A DNA stretch of 64,000 nt from Balneolales bacterium ANBcel1 (lineage in GTDB: Bacteria; Bacteroidota; Rhodothermia; Balneolales; Natronogracilivirgulaceae), in contig JARULB010000005.1 of assembly GCA_029688905.1 (NCBI GenBank), forward strand, positions 186,001 through 250,000, read 5' to 3'. The stretch's first letter is position 1. Each line of letters begins with the position of its first letter. The position numbers and the translations under genes are program-made. Below the pieces are notes generated by a model. That model made no database searches. It worked only from the letters and a program-made list of their open reading frames with translations, and was not told where the DNA came from. This document shows positions 29,307 through 36,337 of this stretch, in pieces.

Positions 29307-29768
29307 TCAGGCCTGCTTTCGAAACAGGGTGATGTGCTCGGCGATCATGTCCACACTCCAGGGCGGATTGTTGGAAAAAATCACTTCGGATGTTTCCGTG
29401 CCGGGCACTTTCGCGACGGCGACCACAATTTGCTGTTCAATAAAACGACGGAGTGGACATCCCGGGGTTGTAGTATTGTAACTGACGGTCAGAACACCGT
29501 CATCAAGCCGGATGTCATACAGGAGTCCCAGATCCACAATGTTGATTCCGATTTCCGGATCGATGATTTCGCGCAGGCGTCCGGCCACAATTTTGCGGAT
29601 TTCCGCAATGTGAGCTGTTCCGGAGTTGAGTGCTGCTCCGGATTTGTGTAAAGTGCCGGAATTGTGCGACCTGCCAGAATTACGTGCTGTGCCTGAATTG
29701 CGCTCTATACCTGAATCATACTCAGAAGTAACATGATTTTCCTGATTCAGGGTAATTGGCTCACTCAT
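29307..29768 (-). CDS. MIP18/DUF59-family iron-sulfur assembly protein (SufT-like) with repeat N-terminus
   Basis: Residues about 54-153 form a MIP18 (DUF59) domain, a family that helps insert or mature Fe-S clusters. IREIIDPEIG-like text (REIIDPEIGINIVDLGLLYD) and the conserved cysteine in TTTPGCPLRRFIEQQ are seen, as is NNPPWSVDMI near the end. The N-terminal 53 residues are unusual: six hexapeptides of the form (N/D/K)SGxxx at 18-53. No alternative start exists between ATG 29768 and the domain, so the extension is likely translated. It begins 12 bp after the DUF2249 gene. Paired with an Rrf2 regulator, this suggests maturation of Fe-S enzymes under NO or low oxygen. Confidence 0.85.
   Translation of the reverse strand: MSEPITLNQENHVTSEYDSGIERNSGTARNSGRSHNSGTLHKSGAALNSGTAHIAEIRKIVAGRLREIIDPEIGINIVDLGLLYDIRLDDGVLTVSYNTTTPGCPLRRFIEQQIVVAVAKVPGTETSEVIFSNNPPWSVDMIAEHITLFRKQA
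29610..29717 (-). repeat. Six 18-bp tandem units encoding (N/D/K)SGxxx hexapeptides
   Basis: In-frame units within the MIP18-like gene: DSGIER, NSGTAR, NSGRSH, NSGTLH, KSGAAL, NSGTAH. The serine-glycine core is constant while the other codons have drifted, so the array is old rather than freshly amplified. Confidence 0.8.
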
Positions 29769-29780
29769 TCTGTTGACCGA

Positions 29781-30017
29781 TTACGCTGTTTTTCCGATGC
29801 GAATCCGGCAATATCCCGGTTCATTGTCGAGATACTCCCAGCTGAATCCATTTCCCCGGCGGATTTCGATCTGCTGTTTCAGCGGCTTGGGGTCGAAGGT
29901 GTTAATCAGTACAAATGAATCACCCGCCTCCAGCGCATCGAAAGCTCCGAAAATGTTTTGAAACTTCTCTTCGCATTCCATTTGACGAACATCCAGTTCC
30001 TTATCTGCTGCAATCAT
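29781..30017 (-). CDS. DUF2249 domain protein
   Basis: Small cytoplasmic protein of 78 residues made of one DUF2249 domain (LDVRQMECEEKFQNIFGAFD, GDSFVLINTFDPKPLKQQ, FSWEYLDNEPGYCRIRI). The fold is SirA/TusA-like. The family often sits with denitrification, NO-stress and Rrf2 genes, but its biochemical role is not settled. It is the first gene of a likely operon DUF2249 - MIP18 - NnrS-like. The 188-bp space in front of it contains an AT-rich segment with TTGTCC and TATTTT about 16 bp apart (near 30080-30110, minus strand), a possible promoter. Confidence 0.85.
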   Translation of the reverse strand: MIAADKELDVRQMECEEKFQNIFGAFDALEAGDSFVLINTFDPKPLKQQIEIRRGNGFSWEYLDNEPGYCRIRIGKTA

Positions 30018-30205
30018 ATCGCTAATATTTAAAAATTGGTCGGTTTCCTGCCTCGGTTTTCCTGATGGTGTTCATGGCAGGTTCTGCTTTAGAAAAATAA
30101 TGTTTTGACAATATAGGACAAGTTAGTCTTAAATAATAAGCCTCGAGCATTCTCCCAAACAGTCCGGGTACTAATCTCCGGTAACTTCGCTCACTTGAAT
30201 GAAAA

Positions 30206-30661
30206 TCAACTGTCGTACAACTCCGGAAGGGCAATCCGCAGGTCGAGTTCGTTGATGCGGCGTGCGGTCTCTCCAAGGGTCCGGGACTGAAAGGTCTTGT
30301 ACAGATCCTCCCGGATCTCCGCCCACTCGTCGTGAACCGGACACGGTTTTTCGCTTCCACATCCGGGCATTCCCAGCAGACACTCGGTAAACACTTTCAT
30401 TCCGTCAATGGCGATGATAATATCCAGCAGGGTAATCTCCTCGGCATCGCGCTTCAACGCCACGCCACCTTTGGGGCCTTTCATGGAGGTCAGAATTCCG
30501 GCCGATGTCAGCTGCTGGAGAATTTTCGTGAGAAAATGAAAGGAGATGCGCAGATTGTCGCTCATCCTCCCGATGGAGACATAACCTGTTTTCCCGTCCA
30601 GCTCCCGGGCGATGTGAAGAGATGCCAGAATCCCATAAGTGCAGGCTTTGGAAAGTACCAT
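30206..30661 (-). CDS. Rrf2-family transcriptional regulator with three-cysteine cluster site (NsrR/IscR-like)
   Basis: Winged-helix regulator of 151 residues. The start MVLSKACTYGILA and the HTH segment (SIGRMSDNLRISFHFLTKILQQL) with the wing (SMKGPKGGVAL) match Rrf2 proteins. Cysteines C94, C101 and C107 (spacing C-x6-C-x5-C) occupy the position that binds a [2Fe-2S] or [4Fe-4S] cluster in IscR, NsrR and RsrR. NsrR has C-x7-C-x5-C, so NO sensing is plausible but redox or iron sensing is not excluded. It lies upstream of the DUF2249-MIP18-NnrS-like genes, the likely targets, and is divergent from a haem-PAS kinase. Confidence 0.9.
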   Translation of the reverse strand: MVLSKACTYGILASLHIARELDGKTGYVSIGRMSDNLRISFHFLTKILQQLTSAGILTSMKGPKGGVALKRDAEEITLLDIIIAIDGMKVFTECLLGMPGCGSEKPCPVHDEWAEIREDLYKTFQSRTLGETARRINELDLRIALPELYDS

Positions 30662-30851
30662 AATGACAAGATCCGATCGTTCTAAGCGATAATTGTGCCA
30701 TAATAAGCCAATTTACTCTTCAATAAAAGTCCTTCATGCCGGAGAGTGCCGCCGAATGGAAACCTCGTAACAGAAAACCCGACAGTTCGTTCTGAAGCCT
30801 GTCAAATAGCATGGGGCGCATTGACGCCCATATTTCATTAGTCGTTTTTAA

Positions 30852-30881
30852 TAATAACAGGATAGCCCTATCTTGCTATTA
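30852..30881. promoter_or_regulatory. 30-bp inverted repeat, predicted operator between Rrf2 and haem-PAS kinase genes
   Basis: Left arm TAATAACAGGATAG and right arm CTATCTTGCTATTA match in 12 of 14 positions around a CC centre. It lies in the 346-bp space between the divergent Rrf2 and sensor-kinase genes, nearer the kinase. No T-run follows, so it is more likely a protein-binding site than a terminator. Candidates are the NarL-type regulator or the Rrf2 protein. The rest of this intergenic space shows no ORF or RNA. Confidence 0.6.
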
Positions 30882-31007
30882 CTGTGAGCATCTGTCTGAG
30901 ACTGACCCGGCGACTCGTTGCCAACATCACGCCTGTCACACGCATTTACCCCGATGAGTTCCTGCAATATCCAACCCACGGATCACACTGTTCAGGGTAT
31001 TTCCGCA

Positions 31008-32546
31008 ATGGAAGTGTTAAGCCGTCAGCAGAAGACCCTGGCTACACTTGCCGAGTTTTTTTTACGAAATGAAAAAACAGAACGGCTATACGGCACTCTG
31101 TCGGAGCTCATCAGGGAAGTGCTTCAGGTTGACGGCTGCCTGATTCTGGAAAATCCGCCCGAAACCGATTCCTGGCAGCTTTTTTCCGCATGCGGTTTTT
31201 GTGATCTGAACCAGCTGGAATCCACCAACTGGATTGAGAACGAGCAGCTTCAGGCGACACTCGAGCAGACCGGCGTAATTGCTGTTGCCGATTATGAGAC
31301 ATCCACCCGTTTCTCGCCACTCGACCGCAAATGCTTTCGGGAGTTCCGGTCGGGGATGAGCATCCGAATCCATGGCGAGTCGCAATCGCGCGGAATCCTT
31401 GCCGTTTACGACCGCTCACCCAGGGAGTTCAAACGGCAGGAGATAGATTTTCTGAAAACCATCTCAGATATGCTCGCCGGAGCCCTTTCCCGGGCTGCCA
31501 AAGACCGTGAACTGAAGAAGAGCGAGGCGCGGGCAAAAGCCATTCTGGATACCGCCGTGGATGGAATCATCACCACCGACGAACGAGGGCGAATCACCCT
31601 GGTCAACCAGGCCACGCTGGAAATTTTCGGCTACAGGCAGGAGGAGATGATTGGAAACAGCATCAACATGCTGATGCCCGATGACTACAGCCGGGAACAT
31701 GACCGGCACATGTCCCGTTATCAATCCACCGGCATAAAAAAAATTATCGGAAGCGGCAGAGAAGTGGCCGGCATCCGTAAAGACGGTTCCACGTTCCCGT
31801 TGTATCTGGCTGTTAGCGAGTTTTATACGGACGGACACCGGCAGTTTACGGGTATTGTTCGGGATATTACCGATCAACGCAGGCTGGAACAGGAAGTTCT
31901 CAAAACGAGCGATCATGAACGCAGGCGCATCGGACAGGATCTTCATGACGGATTGGGCCAGATGCTGACCGGCATCGGACTGATGAGCCGAAGCCTGATA
32001 ACAACGCTTCAAAAGGAGAACTCGTCGGCTATCCGACAGGCTGAAGAGATCACACAATTGATCCGGGAGGCGGATGAATACGCCCGCAACCTCTCCAGGG
32101 GATTGCTGCCGGTAGATTTCGAGGTACGTGGACTGGTGACATCCCTGGAACGGCTGGCGGCCAATGCCGAGCGGCTCTTTGGCATTAAATGCACCTTCCG
32201 GGAATCCACTCCGCCGGTATTCCATGAAAACTCTGTGGTGGAGCACCTGTTCCGTATCGCGCAGGAAGCCATCAGCAACGCGGTCAAACACGGCCTGGCC
32301 GACACTGTTTCCCTAGAGCTTGAATCCAATGAAGAGTATGCCACACTGCGAGTTACCGACAACGGAAAAGGCTTTTCGGATGACTGGCGCAGGAAAAAGG
32401 GATCCGGTTTGGATATCATGCAGTTCCGGGCACAGCTGATTGGCGCGAAACTGGAAGTACAGAGCCGGAGCGACGGAGGAGTTACATTGATCTGCATGCT
32501 TTCCCGCTCTGTTTCCATGTATCAATTCGACACCGAACTCCGGTAG
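31008..32546 (+). CDS. Sensor histidine kinase with GAF and FixL-type haem-PAS domains (HisKA_3)
   Basis: Soluble sensor kinase, 512 residues from ATG 31008 (the frame is open to 30918, and ATG 30954 is an alternative). Residues about 10-160 are a GAF domain and about 175-290 a PAS domain. The PAS closely follows FixL: NMLMP, then H231 in EHDRHMSRY, then IIGSGR with R251 exactly 20 residues later. This matches the haem ligand His200 and distal Arg220 of Bradyrhizobium FixL. The transmitter is the HisKA_3 type (H313 in DLHDGLGQ) with HATPase motifs DNGKGF and GSGLDIMQFRA. There is no transmembrane helix, so it probably senses diffusible O2, NO or CO inside the cell. The partner regulator follows after 25 bp. 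Confidence 0.9.
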   Translation: MEVLSRQQKTLATLAEFFLRNEKTERLYGTLSELIREVLQVDGCLILENPPETDSWQLFSACGFCDLNQLESTNWIENEQLQATLEQTGVIAVADYETSTRFSPLDRKCFREFRSGMSIRIHGESQSRGILAVYDRSPREFKRQEIDFLKTISDMLAGALSRAAKDRELKKSEARAKAILDTAVDGIITTDERGRITLVNQATLEIFGYRQEEMIGNSINMLMPDDYSREHDRHMSRYQSTGIKKIIGSGREVAGIRKDGSTFPLYLAVSEFYTDGHRQFTGIVRDITDQRRLEQEVLKTSDHERRRIGQDLHDGLGQMLTGIGLMSRSLITTLQKENSSAIRQAEEITQLIREADEYARNLSRGLLPVDFEVRGLVTSLERLAANAERLFGIKCTFRESTPPVFHENSVVEHLFRIAQEAISNAVKHGLADTVSLELESNEEYATLRVTDNGKGFSDDWRRKKGSGLDIMQFRAQLIGAKLEVQSRSDGGVTLICMLSRSVSMYQFDTELR

Positions 32547-32571
32547 CATCAACCCTCAGCCGACATCTGCC

Positions 32572-33216
32572 ATGACCTTTAAGATAATAATTGTGGAAGA
32601 CCACCCCCTGATGCAAAAAGGGATGGAAATGACCCTGCAGGCAGAGGCCGACTTCGAGGTCGTCGGTATCGCTTCATCGGCTGAAGAAGCCATCGGGATG
32701 GTGGAGGAAAAACGCCCGGATCTGGCCATAATTGACATATCCCTGCCGGGGATGAGCGGGCTGGAGCTGATCCGAAACCTGCGGTCACAATTCACCGGCC
32801 TCAAAGCGCTGGTGGTATCCCGCCACGAAGAAGAACTTTTTGCCGAACGCGCCATCCGGGCAGGAGCGCAAGGTTACATGATGAAAATGCATGCCGGCGA
32901 TCAGGTCGTCGAAGCCGTTCGCCGCATCGCCGACGGGGGACTGTATTTGAGTGAAAAAATCAGCAACAGACTGCTGATGGGATTGTCGCTTGGACACGAC
33001 GCTTCCAGCGCATCTCCATCGGATGCGTTAAGCGACCGGGAACTCCAGGTATTTCGACTGATCGGAGAGGGCAAATCCACCAGGACAATTGCCGAGCGGA
33101 TGCACATTTCCACCAAAACAGTGGATACCTATAAAACCAGAATCCGCGAAAAGCTGCATATCAACGACCGATCAACCCTGTTGCAGCAAGCCGTTCAGTG
33201 GGTGAAAGAGTTGTAA
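32572..33216 (+). CDS. NarL/FixJ-type response regulator
   Basis: DNA-binding partner of the upstream haem-PAS kinase, 214 residues. The receiver domain (1-120) shows acidic E9-D10, phospho-acceptor D55 in IIDISLPGMSG and lysine K105. The LuxR-type HTH is at about 150-210 (LSDRELQVFRLIGEGKSTRTIAERMHIS..., TVDTYKTRIREKL). Promoters of the flanking porin, YceI, Acg-type and minus-strand genes are possible targets. Inverted repeats at 30852-30881, 33224-33242 and 36258-36303 are candidate sites, although they do not share one clear consensus. Confidence 0.93.
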   Translation: MTFKIIIVEDHPLMQKGMEMTLQAEADFEVVGIASSAEEAIGMVEEKRPDLAIIDISLPGMSGLELIRNLRSQFTGLKALVVSRHEEELFAERAIRAGAQGYMMKMHAGDQVVEAVRRIADGGLYLSEKISNRLLMGLSLGHDASSASPSDALSDRELQVFRLIGEGKSTRTIAERMHISTKTVDTYKTRIREKLHINDRSTLLQQAVQWVKEL

Positions 33217-33223
33217 GGAATTT

Positions 33224-33242
33224 CCCTACATGCATCGTAGGG
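33224..33242. promoter_or_regulatory. Inverted repeat after the response regulator gene
   Basis: CCCTAC (33224-33229) and GTAGGG (33237-33242) with a 7-nt spacer, starting 8 bp after the regulator's stop and 170 bp upstream of the porin. It is followed by two CCTATT copies (33249-33254 and 33272-33277). It could be a regulator-binding array for the porin promoter; it has no T-run. Confidence 0.35.
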
Positions 33243-33319
33243 TTAGTTCCTATTGAAACTTCAGGAGAATGCCTATTACAACTTGGCGGGCTGCAATATA
33301 CCTTGAATACAGTCTGACG

Positions 33320-33353
33320 GGGAAGGATGCGTACTGCCATTAAACGCCTTCCC
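33320..33353 (+). terminator. Possible hairpin terminator or attenuator before the porin gene
   Basis: GGGAAG (33320-33325) pairs with CTTCCC (33348-33353), with an inner GCG/CGC pair, and is followed by a mixed GGGTTTCTGTT. The weak T content makes termination uncertain. Confidence 0.3.
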
Positions 33354-33411
33354 GGGTTTCTGTTGGGTTGTCAGATCTCCACTTTTTTCAATTAACGAAA
33401 ACTTGAATGTC

Positions 33412-34686
33412 ATGAAACTATTGCTACTTCTTCTGCTTGCTCTCACTTTTTCCGCGTCCGGAGTAATAGCCCAGAATATGGGTCCGCTCCAATACTACAC
33501 ACCCAATGACCGTACCGGGGTCAATCAGTTTGAATCTCCGGCCGAAACAGATGTAGAATTTGACGGGCTGCGCGTCCGGATAGGCGGTGCCAACACTTTG
33601 CAGTTCCAGGCGCTCACCCAAAGCGGCGCGTCCGATGAGCTGGTGGACCTGGGATCCAACTTTAATCTTGCCACATCCAACCTGGACATTGATGTGCAGC
33701 TGCACAACGGTGTTCGGATGCATCTGCGCACGTATCTCTCCTCGCGCCATCACTCAGAAGCCTGGGTTAAAGGCGGTTACCTGCAGATAGACCGGCTCGA
33801 CTTCATCCAGGAAGGATTCCTTTCTGATTTGATGGATAAAGTCACTGTCAGGGTCGGGCACATGCAAATCAATTACGGTGATTCCCACTTCCGCAGAACC
33901 GATAACGGTGCCGCCATTCACAATCCCTTTGTGGGCAATTACATCATGGATTCTTTCACAACGGAAGTCGGTGGTGAAATTTACTACCGCGACCGCGGGT
34001 TTATTGGTATGATCGGTGTTACCAACGGGAAACTGAACCAAAGCACCGTGAAGTCCGATATTGAAACGAACCCTTCACTGGTCGGTAAACTCGGCTTTGA
34101 CCGTCAGATCGACACGGACTTGCGGGTTCGCCTCACCGGCTCCATCTATCACACTTCCCAGGCCGAGCGAATTTACCTCTATGCCGGCGACCGCGCAGGA
34201 AGCCGTTACTACAACGTCATCGAAGGTCCGGATAATGATTACACCGGCCGTCTTGATCCCGGCTATGCTCTTTCCGGTTTTGCACCCGGCGGACCGCTTG
34301 GCGGCGAAATGACCGCTATAATGATCAACCCCTTCGTCAAGTACAGAGGACTGGAATTCTTCGGCAAGTTCGAGAACATTTCGGGTAAACGGGAAACAGA
34401 AGCCGATACACGAACTTTCAATCAGTATGGCGCCGAGCTGCTCTACCGCTTTGGTCCCACCGAAGAGTTCTATCTGGGTGGGCGCTACAACCTGGTCACC
34501 GGAGAAATGGCTAACGGTGACGATATCGAAATCAGCCGTATCAACATCGGTGGCGGCTGGTTCATGACCAACAACATCCTCGCCAAACTTGAATACGTCA
34601 ATCAGCAGTACGACGGGTTCAGCTTCGGTCCGCGCCAGGATGCAGAATTCAGCGGCGTAATGCTCGAAGCTGTCATCAGCTTCTAA
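33412..34686 (+). CDS. Outer-membrane porin-like beta-barrel protein
   Basis: Predicted porin of 424 residues from ATG 33412. The signal peptide (MKLLLLLLLALTFSASGVIA-Q) is clear. The mature chain alternates short amphipathic strands and turns (GLRVRIGGANTLQFQAL, VQLHNGVRMHLRTYL, VTVRVGHMQINYGDSHFRRTDNG) and ends with a phenylalanine (MLEAVISF), the barrel insertion signal. Text such as GHMQINYGDSHFRRTDNG is seen in porin-like proteins of this phylum. The solute is unknown. It follows the NarL-type regulator and is closed by a strong terminator at 34705-34754, so it is probably a separate transcript from the YceI genes. Confidence 0.78.
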   Translation: MKLLLLLLLALTFSASGVIAQNMGPLQYYTPNDRTGVNQFESPAETDVEFDGLRVRIGGANTLQFQALTQSGASDELVDLGSNFNLATSNLDIDVQLHNGVRMHLRTYLSSRHHSEAWVKGGYLQIDRLDFIQEGFLSDLMDKVTVRVGHMQINYGDSHFRRTDNGAAIHNPFVGNYIMDSFTTEVGGEIYYRDRGFIGMIGVTNGKLNQSTVKSDIETNPSLVGKLGFDRQIDTDLRVRLTGSIYHTSQAERIYLYAGDRAGSRYYNVIEGPDNDYTGRLDPGYALSGFAPGGPLGGEMTAIMINPFVKYRGLEFFGKFENISGKRETEADTRTFNQYGAELLYRFGPTEEFYLGGRYNLVTGEMANGDDIEISRINIGGGWFMTNNILAKLEYVNQQYDGFSFGPRQDAEFSGVMLEAVISF

Positions 34687-34704
34687 CTGGAATTATCTGC
34701 TTTG

Positions 34705-34754
34705 AAACAGGAAAGAGTACGGAACGGGATTTCCCCTCCAACTCTTTCCTGTTT
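34705..34754 (+). terminator. Rho-independent terminator after the porin gene
   Basis: A perfect 14-bp inverted repeat, AAACAGGAAAGAGT (34705-34718) and ACTCTTTCCTGTTT (34741-34754), with a 22-nt loop, ending in a short T-run. The A-rich 5' arm makes it potentially bidirectional. Confidence 0.85.
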
Positions 34755-34814
34755 TATCTACCTGCAACAACTTTAATACGACTACGCATTTCTCATTTCA
34801 GAACACTCTTTGCC

Positions 34815-35423
34815 ATGAACACTTCAGCCCGATACCGCTTCTCTTTGACCGGCCTCCTGATCATCGTCACCGGACTTCTTTCCCCGTCTATGGCTCAAAC
34901 GTTTACCGTCTCCGATGCGTCGTCCATGACGATCTTCGGCTCTGCCAATGTCACAGACTGGGAGGCAGAAGTCACCTCCATCACGGGTCACATCACCGTA
35001 ACCATCCCGGAAAACGCGGACTGGTCGGATGCGCAAGCCTCCTGGTTCGATGAGGTGGACATTCGTATTCCGGTCGGGGATATCGACGCCGACTCCCGGC
35101 GTATGAACAGAAACATGCACGATTACCTGAAAGAAGACGATTATCCTGAAATCACCTACCGCCTTGTTCAGGCAAAAGAGCTGGTCGTCCTCGATAATCC
35201 CGGATTCAAGCTCACCGTACTGGGGACCGTATCGGCCGCCGGCGAATCGGTTGAGCTGGAACATGATGTGGTAATCACGCCCAACCAGAACGGGGGGTTT
35301 ACCGTTACCGGATCGCAGGATCTTAAGATGACCGATTTCGGCATTGATCCACCGACCGCAGTGCTTGGCTCCATCCGCTCGCGGGACGAGATGACCATAG
35401 AGTTTGAACTTGTACTCGAATAA
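34815..35423 (+). CDS. YceI-family periplasmic lipid-binding protein
   Basis: Secreted lipocalin-like protein of 202 residues. The signal peptide (LTGLLIIVTGLLSPSMA-Q) is followed by the YceI domain: SMTIFGSANVTDWEAE, IRIPVGDIDADSRRMNRNMHDYL, YPEITYRLV and, near the end, MTDFGIDPPTAVLGSIRSRDEMTIEFEL. YceI proteins bind isoprenoid or other long-chain lipids in the periplasm. It is followed after 11 bp by a second YceI gene, so the two are co-transcribed. Confidence 0.9.
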   Translation: MNTSARYRFSLTGLLIIVTGLLSPSMAQTFTVSDASSMTIFGSANVTDWEAEVTSITGHITVTIPENADWSDAQASWFDEVDIRIPVGDIDADSRRMNRNMHDYLKEDDYPEITYRLVQAKELVVLDNPGFKLTVLGTVSAAGESVELEHDVVITPNQNGGFTVTGSQDLKMTDFGIDPPTAVLGSIRSRDEMTIEFELVLE

Positions 35424-35434
35424 TCTGACGGATT

Positions 35435-36238
35435 ATGAGTCTATCCAGCCGCATATCCCACCTTGTGATTGCAGTGTCATGCTTTGTGCTGATATCCGGG
35501 TTTTCATACGATGCAAGAGGGCTGGCCCAATCCCAAATACATTTCGACACACATGTAAGCAGCCGGCTCTGGATTGAGGGCTCCTCTTCTGTGCACCGGT
35601 TCGACTGTGTCGCCAGATCCATACAGGGTACCGCCTACATGGAAGCCGAGGAAGAGCAGAACCCGTCGGATCCATCACTTCCGGATCTCCCCGACAACCG
35701 GGATCACGATGGCAGCGCTCCGGCCGGACCCGCAGCTGAATCCGGCGTCGTAATCAATCCGTCACATACCGGTTCCGCAACCCGAAACGACGCGGCTCCA
35801 AATGCCGCCAGGCTGCATGTTAACCTGAAAATTCCTATAGAAAGTTTTGATTGCGGCCATTCCCGCATGAACCGCGATATGTACGAAGCCCTGAGATCGG
35901 ACACCTACGATTACATCACATTCGAATTTGAGCAGGCGGAACCCATTGAAAAGGGGTCGGCGATGCCCGACTCTCTTTTTGACGGCGGCTATAGCCCGTT
36001 CATGATCAACGGCGTATTAAATGTGGCCGGTGTAGACCGGCAGGTCTCTCTTGTCACACAAGGCCGAAAAGAGGAAGAGGGCAGGTATCGGGTCAGGGGA
36101 CACAAAGAGATCTCCATGCCCGATTTCGACATAGAACCCCCTACCGCACTTCGGGGGCTAATCAGGGCCCGTGAAGACCTAACCGTGTTTTTTGACCTTC
36201 TCGTGCTTCAGGAGCCGGAAAGCACCGCTTCACATTAG
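35435..36238 (+). CDS. YceI-family protein with long inserted linker
   Basis: Second YceI paralogue, 267 residues with a signal peptide. The conserved start (IHFDTHVSSRLWIEGSSSVHRFDC) and the core (LKIPIESFDCGHSRMNRDMYEALRS) are separated by an insertion at about 72-125 rich in Asp, Ser, Pro, Gly and Ala, not seen in the neighbouring YceI. The C-terminal part (EISMPDFDIEPPTALRGLIRAREDLTVFFDL) matches its neighbour closely. Two cysteines flank the insertion (C58 and C140), which could be joined by a disulfide. Likely a periplasmic lipid carrier with a surface loop. Confidence 0.85.
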   Translation: MSLSSRISHLVIAVSCFVLISGFSYDARGLAQSQIHFDTHVSSRLWIEGSSSVHRFDCVARSIQGTAYMEAEEEQNPSDPSLPDLPDNRDHDGSAPAGPAAESGVVINPSHTGSATRNDAAPNAARLHVNLKIPIESFDCGHSRMNRDMYEALRSDTYDYITFEFEQAEPIEKGSAMPDSLFDGGYSPFMINGVLNVAGVDRQVSLVTQGRKEEEGRYRVRGHKEISMPDFDIEPPTALRGLIRAREDLTVFFDLLVLQEPESTASH

Positions 36239-36257
36239 TATAACATTTCACCCGTAT

Positions 36258-36303
36258 TTTCAACATGATAATGACTCCGACACAAACGGTTGTCACGTTG
36301 AAA
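36258..36303. promoter_or_regulatory. Imperfect inverted repeat upstream of the Acg-type gene
   Basis: TTTCAACATGATAA (36258-36271) and TTGTCACGTTGAAA (36290-36303) are inverted copies with 12 of 14 matches and an 18-nt spacer. They lie in the 99-bp gap directly upstream of the nitroreductase-like gene and fit a paired regulator-binding site. Confidence 0.45.
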
Positions 36304-36337
36304 TAACACCCCGGAAAACAGTTCGCATGTCCATGAA

